Shown: piece after piece, positions 1 to 12,117 of the stretch | Numbering within the stretch: position 1 is the first letter of the stretch | Layout: every line of letters starts with the position of its first letter | Assembly (NCBI GenBank): GCA_963556195.1 | Contig: CAUVYP010000252.1 | Location: 1-64,000 of the forward strand | Direction of reading: 5' to 3' | Origin: Sepiola atlantica | Lineage: Eukaryota > Mollusca > Cephalopoda > Sepiida > Sepiolidae | Length of the DNA: 64,000 nt | Notes under the pieces: generated by a model | Seen by the model: the letters and a program-made list of their open reading frames with translations, nothing else | The model's database searches: none | What the model was told of the DNA's origin: nothing | Program-made: the position numbers and the translations under genes

Positions 1-28
1 AAACTGAATACGCAAAACATCTACAAAA
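1..28 (+). repeat. Partial monomer at left edge
   Basis: The last 28 bases of a monomer, of the first-family type with catctacaaaa. It shows that the array extends left of the window. Confidence 0.95.
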
Positions 29-2818
29 TTTAGTGCGTTTTAAAGTTGATATCGCTTTTGTTTATAACTTCCACATTTATTCGAATTGTGAAACCAAACT
101 TTGTAGACAGTCGCGGAGACACATCTTCTACTGAAATACCAAGTTTCAGAAGTGCAGCTCTTGTACTGCCGGAGATATGTCGATACAAACTGAATACGCA
201 AAACATCAACAAAATTAAGCGCGTTTTAAAGTTGATAGCGCTTTTGTTTATAACTTCCACATTTATTCGAATTGTGCCACGAAACTTTGCAGACCATCGC
301 GGAGAGGCATTTTCTACTGAAGTACCAAGTTTCAGAAGTGCAGCTCGGTTACTGCCGGAGATATGTCGATACAAACTGAATACGCAAAACATCAACAAAA
401 TTAGGCGCGTTTTAAAGTTGATATCGCTTTTGTTTATAACTTTTACATTTATTTGAATTGTGAAACGAAACTTTGTAGACAGTCGCGGAGACACATTTTC
501 TACTGAAGTACCAAGTTTCAGAAGTGCAGCTCTTGTACTACCGGAGATGTGTCGATACAAACTGAATACGCAAAACATCTACAAAATTTAGTGCGTTTTA
601 AAGTTGATATCGCTTTTGTTGATAACTTCCACATTTATTCGAATTGTGAAACGAAACTTTACAGACCATCGCGGAGAGGCATTTGCTACTGAAGTACCAA
701 GTTTCAGAAGTGCAGCTTTTGTACTGCCGGAGATATGTCGATACAAACTGAATACGCAAAACATCTACAAAATTTAGCGCGTTTAAAAGTTGATAGCGCT
801 TTTGTTTATAACTTTCAGATTTATTCGAATTGTGCCACGAAACTTTACAGACCATCGCGGAGAGGCATTTTCTACTGAAGTACCAAGTTTCAGAAGTGCA
901 GCTCTTGTACTGCCGGAGATATGTCGATACAAACTGAATACGCAAAACATCAACAAAATTAAGCGCGTTTTAAAGTTGATATCGTATTTGTTTATAACTT
1001 CCACATTTATTCGAATTGTGCCACGAAACTTTGCAGACAGTCGCGGAGACACATTTTCCACTGAAGTACCAAGTTTCAGAAGTGCAGCTCTTGTACTACC
1101 GGAGATATGTCGATACAAACTGAATACGCAAAACATCAACAAAATTTAGCGCGTTTTAAAGTTGATATCGCTTTTGTTTATAACTTGCACATTTATTCGA
1201 ATTGTGAAACGAAACTTTGTAGACAGTCGCGGAGACACATTTTCTACTGAAGTACCAAGTTTCAGAAGTGCAGATCTTGTACTACCGGAGATGTGTCGAT
1301 ACAAACTGAATACGCAAAACATCTACAAAATTTAGTGCGTTTAAAAGTTGATATCGCTTTTGTTTATAACTTCCACTTTTATTCGAATTGTGCCACGAAA
1401 CTTTGCAGACCGTCGCGGAGAGGCATTTTCTACTGAAGTACCAAGTTTCAGAAGTGCAGCTCTTGTACTACCGGAGATGTGTCGATACAAACTGAATACG
1501 CAAAACATCTACAAAATTTAGTGCGTTTTAAAGTTGATATCGCTTTTGTTTATAACTTCCATATTTATTCGAATTGTGAAACGAAACTTTGTAGACAGTC
1601 GCGGAGACACATCTTCTACTGAAGTACCAAGTTTCAGAAGTGCAGCTCTTGTACTGCCGGAGATATGTCGATACAAACTGAATACGCAAAACATCAACAA
1701 AATTAAGCGCGTTTTAAAGTTGATAGCGCTTTTGTTTATAACTTTCACATTTATTCGAATTGTGCCACGAAACTTTGCAGACCATCGCGGAGAGGCATTT
1801 TCTACTGAAGTACCAAGTTTCAGAAGTGCAGCTCTTGTACTGCCAGAGATATGTCGATACAAACTGAATACGCAAAACATCTACAAAATTTAGCGCGTTT
1901 TAAAGTTGATATCGCTTTTGTTTATAACTTCCACATTTATTCGAATTGTGCCACGAAACTTTACAGACCATCGCGGGGAGGCATTTTCTACTGAAGTACC
2001 ACGTTTCAGAAGTGCAGCTCTTGTACTACCGGAGATGTGTCGATACAAACTGAATACGCAAAAATTCTACTAAATTTAGTGCGTTTAAAAGTTGATAGCG
2101 CTTTTGTTTATAACTTTCAAATTGATTCGAATTGTGCCACGAAACTTTGCAGACCATCGCGGAGAAGCATTTTCTACTGAAGTACCAAGTTTCAGAAGTG
2201 CAGCTCTTGTACTGCCGGAGATATGTCGATACAAACTGAATACGCAAAACATCAACAAAATTTAGCGCGTTTTAAAGTTGATATCGCTTTTGTTTATAAC
2301 TTGCACATTTATTCGAATTGTGAAACGAAACTTTGTAGACAGTCGCAGAGACACGTTTTCTACTGAAGTACCAAGGTTCAGAAGTGCAGCTCTTGTACTA
2401 CCGGAGATATGTCGATACAAACTGAATACGCAAAACATCTACAAAATTTAGCGCGTTTAAAAGTTGATAGCGCTTTTGTTTATAACTTTCAGATTTATTC
2501 GAATTGTGAAACGAAACTTTGTAGACAGTCGCGGAGACACATTTTCTACTGAAGTACCAAGGTTCAGAAGTGCAGATATTGTACTACCGGAGATGTGTCG
2601 ATACAAACTGAATACGCAAAACATCTACAAAATTTAGTGCGTTTTAAAGTTGATATCGCTTTTGTTTATAACTTCCACATTTATTCGAATTGTGCCACGA
2701 AACTTTGCAGACCGTCGCGGAGAGGCATTTTCTACTGAAGTACCAAGTTTCAGAAGTGCAGCTCTTGTACTACCGGAGATGTGTCGATACAAACTGAATA
2801 CGCAAAACATCTACAAAA
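29..2818 (+). repeat. 15-mer HOR, copy 1 (2,790 bp)
   Basis: Fifteen consecutive distinguishable monomers (m1-m15). The sequence from 29 recurs at 2819, an offset of exactly 15 x 186, with shared private variants. These include gaaaccaaac in m1, gctcggttactgcc in m2, ttttacatttatttg in m3, gttgataac plus atttgctac in m4, tcagatcttg in m7, ccactttta in m8, ccatattta in m9 and tctactaaattt at the end of m11. Confidence 0.9.
292..317 (+). repeat. Variable module, gamma form (first family only)
   Basis: In the monomer at 215-400 the module reads accatcgcggagaggcat. It shares cgcggaga with beta and the ggc(c/a)ttttc end with alpha, so it could be an intermediate or a recombinant between them. It is common before 10444 and absent after. 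Confidence 0.75.
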
Positions 2819-4864
2819 TTTAGTGCGTTTTAAAGTTGATATCGCTTTTGTTTATAACTTCCACATTTATTCGAATTGTGAAACCAAACTTTGTAGACAG
2901 TCGCGGAGACACATCTTCTACTGAAATACCAAGTTTCAGAAGTGCAACTCTTGTACTGCCGGAGATATGTCGATACAAACTGAATACGCAAAACATCAAC
3001 AAAATTAAGCGCGTTTTAAAGTTGATAGCGCTTTTGTTTATAACTTCCACATTTATTCGAATTGTGCCACGAAACTTTGCAGACCATCGCGGAGAGGCAT
3101 TTTCTACTGAAGTACCAAGTTTCAGAAGTGCAGCTCGGTTACTGCCGGAGATATGTCGATACAAACTAAATACGCAAAACATCAACAAAATTAGGCGCGT
3201 TTTAAAGTTGATATCGCTTTTGTTTATAACTTTTACATTTATTTGAATTGTGAAACGAAACTTTGTAGACAGTCGCGGAGACACATTTTCTACTGAAGTA
3301 CCAAGTTTCAGAAGTGCAGCTCTTGTACTACCGGAGATGTGTCGATACAAACTGAATACGCAAAACATCTACAAAATTTAGTGCGTTTTAAAGTTGATAT
3401 CGCTTTTGTTGATAACTTCCACATTTATTCGAATTGTGAAACGAAACTTTACAGACCATCGCGGAGAGGCATTTGCTACTGAAGTACCAAGTTTCAGAAG
3501 TGCAGCTTTTGTACTGCCGGAGATATGTCGATACAAACTGAATACGCAAAACATCAACAAAATTAAGCGCGTTTTAAAGTTGATATCGCTTTTGTTTATA
3601 ACTTCCACATTTATTCCAATTGTGCCACGAAACTTTGCAGACAGTCGGGGAGACACATTTTCCACTGAAGTACCAAGTTTCAGAAGTGCGGCTCTTGTAC
3701 TACCGGAGATATGTCGATACAAACTAAATACGCAAAACATCAACAAAATTTAGCGCGTTTTAAAGTTGATATCGCTTTTGTTTATAACTTGCACATTTAT
3801 TCGAATTGTGAAACGAAACTTTGTAGACAGTCGCGGAGACACATTTTCTACTGAAGTACCAAGTTTCAGAAGTGCAGATCTTGTACTACCGGAGATGTGT
3901 CGATACAAACTGAATACGCAAAACATCTACAAAATTTAGTGCGTTTAAAAGATGATATCGCTTTTGTTTATAACTTCCACTTTTATTCGAATTGTGCCAC
4001 GAAACTTTGCAGACCGTCGCGGAGAGGCATTTTCTACTGAAGTACCAAGTTTCAGAAGTGCAGCTCTTGTACTACCGGAGATGTGTCGATACAAACTGAA
4101 TACGCAAAACATCTACAAAATTTAGTGCGTTTTAAAGTTGATATCGCTTTTGTTTATAACTTCCATATTTATTCGAATTGTGAAACGAAACTTTGTAGAC
4201 AGTCGCGGAGACACATCTTCTACTGAAGTACCAAGTTTCAGAAGTGCAGCTCTTGTACTGCCGGAGATATGTCGATACAAACTGAATACACAAAACATCA
4301 ACAAAATTAAGCGCGTTTTAAAGTTGATAGCGCTTTTGTTTATAACTTTCACATTTATTCGAATTGTGCCACGAAACTTTGCAGACCATCGCGGAGAGGC
4401 ATTTTCTACTGAAGTACCAAGTTTCAGAAGTGCAGCTCTTGTACTGCCAGAGATATGTCGATACAAACTGAATACGCAAAACATCTACAAAATTTAGCGC
4501 GTTTTAAAGTTGATATCGCTTTTGTTTATAACTTCCACATTTATTCGAATTGTGCCACGAAACTTTACAGACCATCGCGGGGAGGCATTTTCTACTGAAG
4601 TACCACGTTTCAGAAGTGCAGCTCTTGTACTACCGGAGATGTGTCGATACAAACTGAATACACAAAACATCTACTAAATTTAGTGCGTTTAAAAGTTGAT
4701 AGCGCTTTTGTTTATAACTTTCAGATTTATTCGAATTGTGCCACGAAACTTTGCAGACCATCGCGGTGAAGCATTTTCTACTGAAGTACCAAGTTTCAGA
4801 AGTGCAGCTCTTGTACTGCCGGAGATATGTCGATACAAACTGAATACGCAAAACATCAACAAAA
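2819..4864 (+). repeat. 15-mer HOR, copy 2, shortened (11 monomers)
   Basis: This carries m1-m4 and m6-m12 of the copy at 29-2818. The offset is 15 monomers up to about 3510 and 14 monomers after about 3560, so the equivalent of m5 (773-958) has been lost. The hybrid joint lies where gcttttgtactgcc of m4 is followed by catcaacaaaattaag, the end of m5. After 4864 the order no longer follows m13-m15; the next monomers resemble m6 and m7. Private changes here include tattccaatt at about 3612 and agtcggggag at about 3644. Confidence 0.85.
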
Positions 4865-7096
4865 TTAAGCGCGTTTTAAAGTTGATATCGCTTTTGTTTA
4901 TAACTTCCACATTTATTCGAATTGTGCCACGAAACTTTGCAGACAGTCGCGGAGACACATTTTCCACTGAAGTACCAAGTTTCAGAAGTGCAGCTCTTGT
5001 ACTACCGGAGATATGTCGATACAAACTGAATACGCAAAACATCAACAAAATTTAGCGCGTTTTAAAGTTTATATCGCTTTTGTTTATAACTTGCACATTT
5101 ATTCGAATTGTGCCACGAAACTTTGTAGACAGTCGCGGAGACACATTTTCTACTGAAGTACCAAGTTTCAGAAGTGCAGATCTTGTACTACCGGAGATGT
5201 GTCGATACAAACTTAATACGCAAAACATCTACAAAATTTAGTGCGTTTAAAAGTTGATAGCGCTTTTGTTTATAACTTTCAGATTTATTCGAATTCTGCC
5301 ACGAAACTTTGCAGACCATCGCGGAGAAGCATTTTCTACTGAAGTACCAAGTTTCAGAAGTGTCGCTCTTGTACTGCCGGAGATATGTCGATACAAACTG
5401 AATACGGAAAACATCTACAAAATTAAGCGCGTTTTAAAGTTGATATCGCTTTTGTTTATAACTTCCACATTTATTCGAATTGTGCCACGAAACTTTGCAG
5501 ACAGTCGCGGAGACACATTTTCTACTGAAGTACCAAGTTTCAGAAGTGCAGCTCTTGTACTACCGGAGATATGTCGATACAAACTGAATACGCAAAACAT
5601 CTACAAAATTTAGCGCGTTTTAAAGTTGATATCGCTTTTGTTTATAACTTGCACATTTATTCGAATTGTGAAACGAACTTTTGTAGACAGTCGCGGAGAG
5701 GCATTTTCTACTGAAGTACCAAGTTTCAGAAGTGCAGCTCTTGTACTGCGAGAGATATGTCGATACAAACTGAATACGCAAAACATCAACAAAATTAAGC
5801 GCGTTTAAATGTAGATAGCGCTTTTGTTTATAACTTTCAGATTTATTTGAATTGTGCCACGAAACTTTGCAGACCATCGCGGAGAGGCATTTTCTACTGA
5901 AGTACCAAGTTCCAGAAGTGCAGCTCTTGTACTGCCGGAGAAATACCGATACAAACTGAATACGCAAAACATCAACAAAATTTAGCGCGTTTTAAAGTTG
6001 ATATCGCTTTTGTTTATAACTTCCTCATTTATTCGAATTGTGAAACGAAACTTTGCAGACCGTCGCGGAAGTGCATTTTCTACTGAAGTACAAAGTTTCA
6101 GAAGTGCAGCTCTTGTACTACCGGAGATGTGTCGATACAAACTGAATACGTAAAACATCTACAAAATTTAGTGCGTTTTAAAGTTGATATCGCTTTTGTT
6201 TATAACTTCCACATTTATTCGAATTGTGAAACGAAACTTTGTAGACAGTCGCGGAGACACATTTTCTACTGAAGTACCAAGTTTCAGAAGTGCAGCTCTT
6301 GTACTACCGGAGATATGTCGATACAAACTGAATACGCAAAACATCTACAAAATTTAGCGCGTTTAAAAGTTGATAGCGCTTTTGTTTATAACTTTCAGAT
6401 TTATTCGAATTGTGCATCGAAACTTTACAGACCATCGCGGAGAGGCATTTTCTACTGAAGTACCAAGTTTCAGAAGTGCAGCTCTTGTACTGCCGGAGAT
6501 ATGTCGATACAAACTGAATACGCAAAACATCAACAAAATTAAGCGCGTTTTAAAGTTGATATCGCTTTTGTTTATAACTTCCACATTTATTCGAATTGTG
6601 CAACGAAACTTTGCAGACAGTCGCGAAGACACACTTTCTACTGAAGTACCAAGTTTAAGAAGTGCAGCTCTTGTACCACCGGAGATATGTCGATACAAAC
6701 TGCATACGCAAAACATCTACAAAATTTAGCGCGTTTTAAAGTTGATATCGCTTTTGTTTATAACTTTCAGATTTATTCGAATTGTGCCACGAAACTTTGC
6801 AGACCATCGCGGAGAGGCATTTTCTACTGAAGTACCAAGTTTCAGAAGTGCAGCTCTTGTACTACCGGAGATATGTCGATACAAACTGAATACGCAAAAC
6901 ATCGACAAAATTTAGCGTGTGTTAAAGTTGATATCGCTTTTGTTTATAACTTCCACATTTATTCGAATTGTGCCACGAAACTTTGCTGACCATCGCGGAG
7001 AGGCATTTACTACTGAAGTACCAAGTTTCAGAAGTGCAGCTCTTGTACTACCGGAGATATGTCGATACAAACTGAATACGCAAAACATCAACAAAA
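4865..7096 (+). repeat. Recombined first-family stretch (12 monomers)
   Basis: Twelve monomers with first-family markers but without a clean long HOR relation to their neighbours. The first two resemble m6 and m7 of the 15-mer (4689-5200 aligns with 783-1320 at an offset of 21 monomers); those after them are mixtures of m5-, m6- and m12-like forms. The stretch has private changes such as gaattctgcc near 5290, gtgtcgctc near 5361 and agataccgata near 5941. It looks like an older, scrambled remnant of the same HOR. Confidence 0.7.
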
Positions 7097-9142
7097 TTTA
7101 GCGCGTTTAAAAGTTGATAGCGCTTTTGTTTATAAATTTCAGATTTATTCGAATTGTGCCACGAAACTTTGCAGACCATCGCGGAGAGGCATTTTCTACT
7201 GAGGAACCAAGTTTCAGAAGTGCAGCTCTTGTACTGCCGGAGATATGTCGATACAAACTGAATACGTAAAACATCAACAAAATTTAGCGCGTTTTAAAGT
7301 TGATACCGCTTTTGTTTATAACTTCCACATTTATTCGAATTGTGCCACGAAACATTACAGACCATCGCGAGGAGGCATTTTCTACTGGTGTACGAAGTTT
7401 AAGAAGTGCAGCTCTTGTACTACCGGAGATATGTCGATACAAACTGAATACGCAAAACATCAACAAAATTAGGCGCGTTTTAAAGTTGATATCGCTTTTG
7501 TTTATAACTTTTACATTTATTTGAATTGTGAAACGAAACTTTGTAGACAGTCGCGGAGACACATTTTCTACTGAAGTACCAAGTTTCAGAAGTGCAGCTC
7601 TTGTACTACCGGAGATGTGTCGATACAAACTGAATACGCAAAACATCTACAAAATTTAGTGCGTTTTAAAGTTGATAGCGCTTTTGTTTATAACTTCCAC
7701 ATTTATTCGAATTGTGAAACGAAACTTTGCAGACCGTCGCGGAAGTGCATTATCTACTGGAGTACCAAGTTTCAGAAGTGCAGCTCTTGTACTACCGGAG
7801 ATGTGTCGATACAAACTGAATACGCAAAACATCTACAAAATTTAGTGCGTTTTAAAGTTGATAGCGCTTTTGTTTATAACTTCCACATTTATTCGAATTG
7901 TGAAACGAAACTTTGTAGACAGTCGCGGAGACACATTTTCTACTGAAGTACCAAGGTTCAGAAGTGCAGCTCTTGTACTACCGGAGATATGTCGATACAA
8001 ACTGAATACGCAAAACATCTACAAAATTTAGCGCGTTTAAAAGTTGATAGCGCTTTTGTTTATAACTTTCAGATTTATTCGAATTGTGCCACGAAACTTT
8101 ACAGACCATCGCGGAGAGGCATTTTCTACTGAAGTACCAAGTTTCAGAAGTGCAGCTTTTGTACTGCCGGAGATATGTCGATACAAACTGAATACGCAAA
8201 ACATCAACAAAATTAAGCGCGTTTTAAAGTTGATATCGTATTTGTTTATAACTTCCACATTTATTCGAATTGTGCCACGAAACTTTGCAGACAGTCGCGG
8301 AGACACATTTTCCACTAAAGTACCAAGTTTCAGAAGTGCAGCTCTTGTACAACCGGAGATATGTCGATACAAACTGAATACGCAAAACATCAACAAAATT
8401 TAGCGCGTTTTAAAGTTGATATCGCTTTTGTTTATAACTTGCACATTTATTCGAATTGTGAAACGAAACTTTGTAGACAGTCGCGGAGACACATTTTCTA
8501 CTGAAGTACCAAGTTTCAGAAGTGCAGATCTTGTACTACCGGAGATGTGTCGATACAAACAGAAAACGCAAAACATCTACAAAATTTAGTGCGTTTAAAA
8601 GTTGATATCGCTTTTGTTTATAACTTCCACTTTTATTCGAATTGTGCCACGAAACTTTGCAGACCGTCGCGGAGAGGCATTTTCTACTGAAGTACCAAGT
8701 TTCAGAAGTGCAGCTCTTGTACTACCGGAGATGTGTCGATACAAACTGAATACGCAAAACATCTACAAAATTTAGTGCGTTTTAAAGTTGATATCGCTTT
8801 TGTTTATAACTTCCATATTTATTCGAATTGTGAAACGAAACTTTGTAGACAGTCGCGGAGACACATCTTCTACTGAAGTACCAAGTTTCAGAAGTGCAGC
8901 TCTTGTACTGCCGGAGATATGTCGATACAAACTGAATACGCAAAACATCAACAAAATTAAGCGCGTTTTAAAGTTGATAGCGCTTTTGTTTATAACTTTC
9001 ACATTTATTCGAATTGTGCCACGAAACTTTGCAGACCATCGCGGAGAGGCATTTTCTACTGAAGTACCAAGTTTCAGAAGTGCAGCTCTTGTACTGCCAG
9101 AGATATGTCGATACAAACTGAATACGCAAAACATCAACAAAA
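7097..9142 (+). repeat. 11-mer HOR, copy 1 (2,046 bp)
   Basis: Eleven monomers whose first seven recur from 9143 at an offset of 2,046 bp (2,045 after a 1-bp deletion). Shared markers include tataaatttcag in the first monomer, gataccgc with actggtgtacg in the second, ttttacatttatttg in the third and gcattatctactgg in the fourth. The last six monomers, 8027-9142, are a third copy of m5-m10 from the 15-mer (offset 39 monomers from 773-1888). The 11-mer was therefore assembled partly from 15-mer material. Confidence 0.85.
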
Positions 9143-10443
9143 TTTAGCGCGTTTAAAAGTTGATAGCGCTTTTGTTTATAAATTTCAGATTTATTCGAAT
9201 TGTGCCACAAAACTTTGCAGACCATCGCGGAGAGGCATTTTCTACTGAGGAACCAAGTTTCAGAAGTGCAGCTCTTGTACTGCCGGAGATATGTCGATAC
9301 AAACTGAATACGTAAAACATCAACAAAATTGAGCGCGTTTTAAAGTTGATACCGCTTTTGTTTATAACTTGCACATTTATTCGAATTCTGCCACGAAACT
9401 TTACAGACCATCGCGAGGAGGCATTTTCTACTGGTGTACGAAGTTTCAGAAGTGCAGCTCTTGTACTACCGGAGATATGTCGATACAAACTGAATACGCA
9501 AAACATCAACAAAATTAGGCGCGTTTTAAAGTTGATATCGCTTTTGTTTATAACTTTTACATTTATTTGAATTGTGAAACGAAACTTTGTAGACAGTCGC
9601 GGAGACACATTTTCTACTGAAGTACCAAGTTCAGAAGTGCAGCTCTTGTACTACCGGAGATGTGTCGATACAAACTGAATACGCAAAACATCTACAAAAT
9701 TTAGTGCGTTTTAAAGTTGATAGCGCTTTTGTTTATAACTTCCACATTTATTCGAATTGTGAAACGAAACTTTGCAGACCGTCGCGGAAGTGCATTATCT
9801 ACTGGAGTACCAAGTTTCAGAAGTGCAGCTCTTGTACTGCCGGAGATGTGTCGATACAAACTGAATACGCAAAACATCTACAAAATTTAGTGCGTTTTAA
9901 AGTTGATAGCGCTTTTGTTTATAACTTCCACATTTATTCGAATTGTGAAACGAAACTTTGTAGACAGTCGCGGAGACACATTTTCTACTCAAGTACCAAG
10001 GTTCAGAAGTGCAGCTCTTGTACTACCGGAGATATGTCGATACAGACTGAATACGCAAAACATCTACAAAATTTAGCGCGTTTAAAAGTTGATAGCGCTT
10101 TTGTTTATAACTTTCAGATTTATTCGAATTGTGCCACGAAACTTTACAGACCATCGCGGAGAGGCATTTTCTACTGAAGTACCAAGTTTCAGAAGTGCAG
10201 CTCTTGTACTGCCGGAGATATGTCGATACAAACTGAATACGCAAAACATCAACAAAATTAAGCGCGTTTTAAAGTTGATATCGTATTTGTTTATAACTTC
10301 CACATTTATTCGAATTGTGCCACGAAACTTTGCAGACAGTCGCGGAGACACATTTTCGACTGAAGTACCAAGTTTCAGAAGTGCAGCTCTTGTACTACCG
10401 GAGATATGTCGATACAAACTGAATACGCAAAACATCAACAAAA
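9143..10443 (+). repeat. 11-mer HOR, copy 2, truncated after 7 monomers
   Basis: This repeats 7097-8398 monomer for monomer. A 1-bp deletion near 9630 (agttcag for agtttcag) makes it 1,301 bp. It ends exactly at the change to the second family, where copy 1 carries on with four more monomers. Confidence 0.85.
9629..9632 (+). repeat. 185-bp monomer: 1-bp deletion
   Basis: agtttcag has become agttcag. This is the only net length change I find among the 56 first-family monomers, and it is not shared by the partner HOR copy. Confidence 0.85.
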
Positions 10444-12117
10444 TTTAGCGCGTTTTAAAGTTGATATCGCTTTTGTTTATAACTTCCACATTTATTCGAA
10501 TTGTGCAACGAAACTTTGCAGACCGTCTCGAATAGGCCTTTTCTACTGAAGTACAAAGTTTCAGAAGTGCAGCTCTTGTACTGCCGGAGATATGTCGATA
10601 CAAACTGAATACGCAAAACATCAACAAAATTTAGCGCGTTTTAATGTTAATATCGCTTTTGTTTATAACTTCCACATTTATTCGAATTGTGCAACGAAAC
10701 TTTGCAGACAGTCTCAAACAGGCCTTTTCTACTGAAGTACCAAGTTTCAGAAGTGCAGCTCTTGTACTGCCGGAGATCTGTCGATACAAACTGAATACGC
10801 AAAACATCAACAAAATTTAGCGCGTTTTAATGTTGATATCGCTTTTGTTTATAACTTCCACATTTATTCGAATTGTGCAACGAAACTTTGCAGACAGTCT
10901 CAAATAGGCCTTTTCTACTGAAGTACCAAGTTTCAGAAGTGCAGCTCTTGTACTGCCGGAGATATGTCGATACAAACTGAATACGCAAAACATCAACAAA
11001 ATTTAGCGCGTTTTAATGTTGATATCGCTTTTGTTTATAACTTCCACATGTATTCGAATTGTGCAACGAAACTTTGCAGACAGTCGCGGAGACACATGTT
11101 CTACTGAAGTACCAAGTTTCAGAAGTGCAGCTCTTGTACTGCCGGAGATATGTCGATACAAACTGAATACGCAAAACATCAACAAAATTTAGCGCGTTTT
11201 AAAGTTGATATCGCTTTTGTTTATAACTTCCACATTTATTCGAATTGTGCAACGAAACTTTGCAGACAGTCTCGAATAGGCCTTTTCTACTATAGTACCA
11301 AGTTTCAGAAGTGCAGCCTTTGTACTGCCGGAGATATGTCGATACAAACTGAATACGCAAAACATCAACAAAATTTAGCGCGTTTTAATGTTGATATCGC
11401 TTTTGTTTATAACTTCCACATTTATTCGAATTGTGCAACGAAACTTTGCAGACAGTCTCAAATAGGCCTTTTCTACTGAAGTACCAAGTTTAAGAAGTGC
11501 AGCTCTTGTACTGCCGGAGATATGTCGATACAAACTGAATACGCAAAACATCAACAAAATTTAGCGCGTTTTAAAGTTGATATCGCTTTTGTTTATAACT
11601 TCCACATTTATTCGAATTGTGCAACGAAACTTTGCAGATAGTCTCGAATAGGCCGTTTCTACTGAAGTACAAAGTTTCAGAAGTGCAGCTCTTGTACTGC
11701 CGGAGATATGTCGATACAAACTGAATACGCAAAAAACCAACACAATTTAGCGCGTTTTAAAGTTGATATCGCTTTTGTTTATAACTTCCACATTTATTCG
11801 AATTGTGCAACGAAACTTTGCAGACAGTCTCGAATAGGCCTTTTCTACTGAAAGTCAAAGTTTCAGAAGTGCAGCTCTTGTACTGCCGGAGATATGTCGA
11901 TACAAACTGAATACGCAAAACATCAACAAAATCTAGCGCGTTTTAATGTTAATATCGCTTTTGTTTATAACTTCCACATTTATTCGAATTGTGCAACGAA
12001 ACTTTGCAGACAGTCTCAAATAGGCCTTTTCTACTGAAGTACCAAGTTTCAGAAGTGCAGCTCTTGTACTGCCGGAGATCTGTCGATACAAACTGAATAC
12101 GCAAAACATCAACAAAA
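10444..12117 (+). repeat. 9-monomer block, copy at left
   Basis: Nine monomers recur in the same order at 24024-25697 (offset 73 monomers + 2 bp). Diagnostic copies: accgtctcg with tacaaag (first), tctcaaacagg with gagatctg (second), cacatgtattcg with a beta module (fourth), ctatagtacc with gcagcctttg (fifth), gcagatagtc with ggccgtttc (seventh) and ctgaaagtcaaag (eighth). The first three also recur at 20303-20860. Confidence 0.88.

Larger units (their letters stand above)
29..10443 (+). repeat. First-family satellite domain (56 monomers)
   Basis: These monomers differ from the rest of the window in linked markers: gaaacg or gccacg where the second family mostly has gcaacg; frequent ctaccgg and gatgtgtcg; catctac as often as catcaac; gtgcg or ttaag at the monomer start; and gatagcgc (an AGCGCT site) replacing gatatcgc in many copies. 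The variable module is beta (tcgcggagacacattttc) or gamma (accatcgcggagaggcat). I see no alpha (ataggcctttt) module here. The domain contains one 1-bp deletion, near 9630, so 56 monomers occupy 10,415 bp. It changes to the second family at a monomer boundary. Confidence 0.93.

Noticed and set aside
30..578. Longer ORFs of 120-182 codons on both strands in the first family.
   Set aside because: They arise where the usual in-frame stop at the monomer start (the tttag of most copies) is changed to ttaag or a similar sequence, fusing two or three repeat units. The overlapping opposite strand is open too, which is a property of the repeat.
10400..10530. Transposon insertion or long unique sequence at the family boundary.
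   Set aside because: The 186-bp register continues without extra bases. There are no terminal repeats, target-site duplications or non-satellite sequence.
10445..10627. A minus-strand ORF of about 60 codons present in almost every monomer (as here), a possible tandem small-protein gene family.
   Set aside because: It is open simply because the monomers are near-identical and 186 is a multiple of 3. It relies on a TTG or internal ATG start and has no promoter or other gene context. The alternative modules change residues freely (nonsynonymous differences dominate there), so there is no sign of protein-level constraint.
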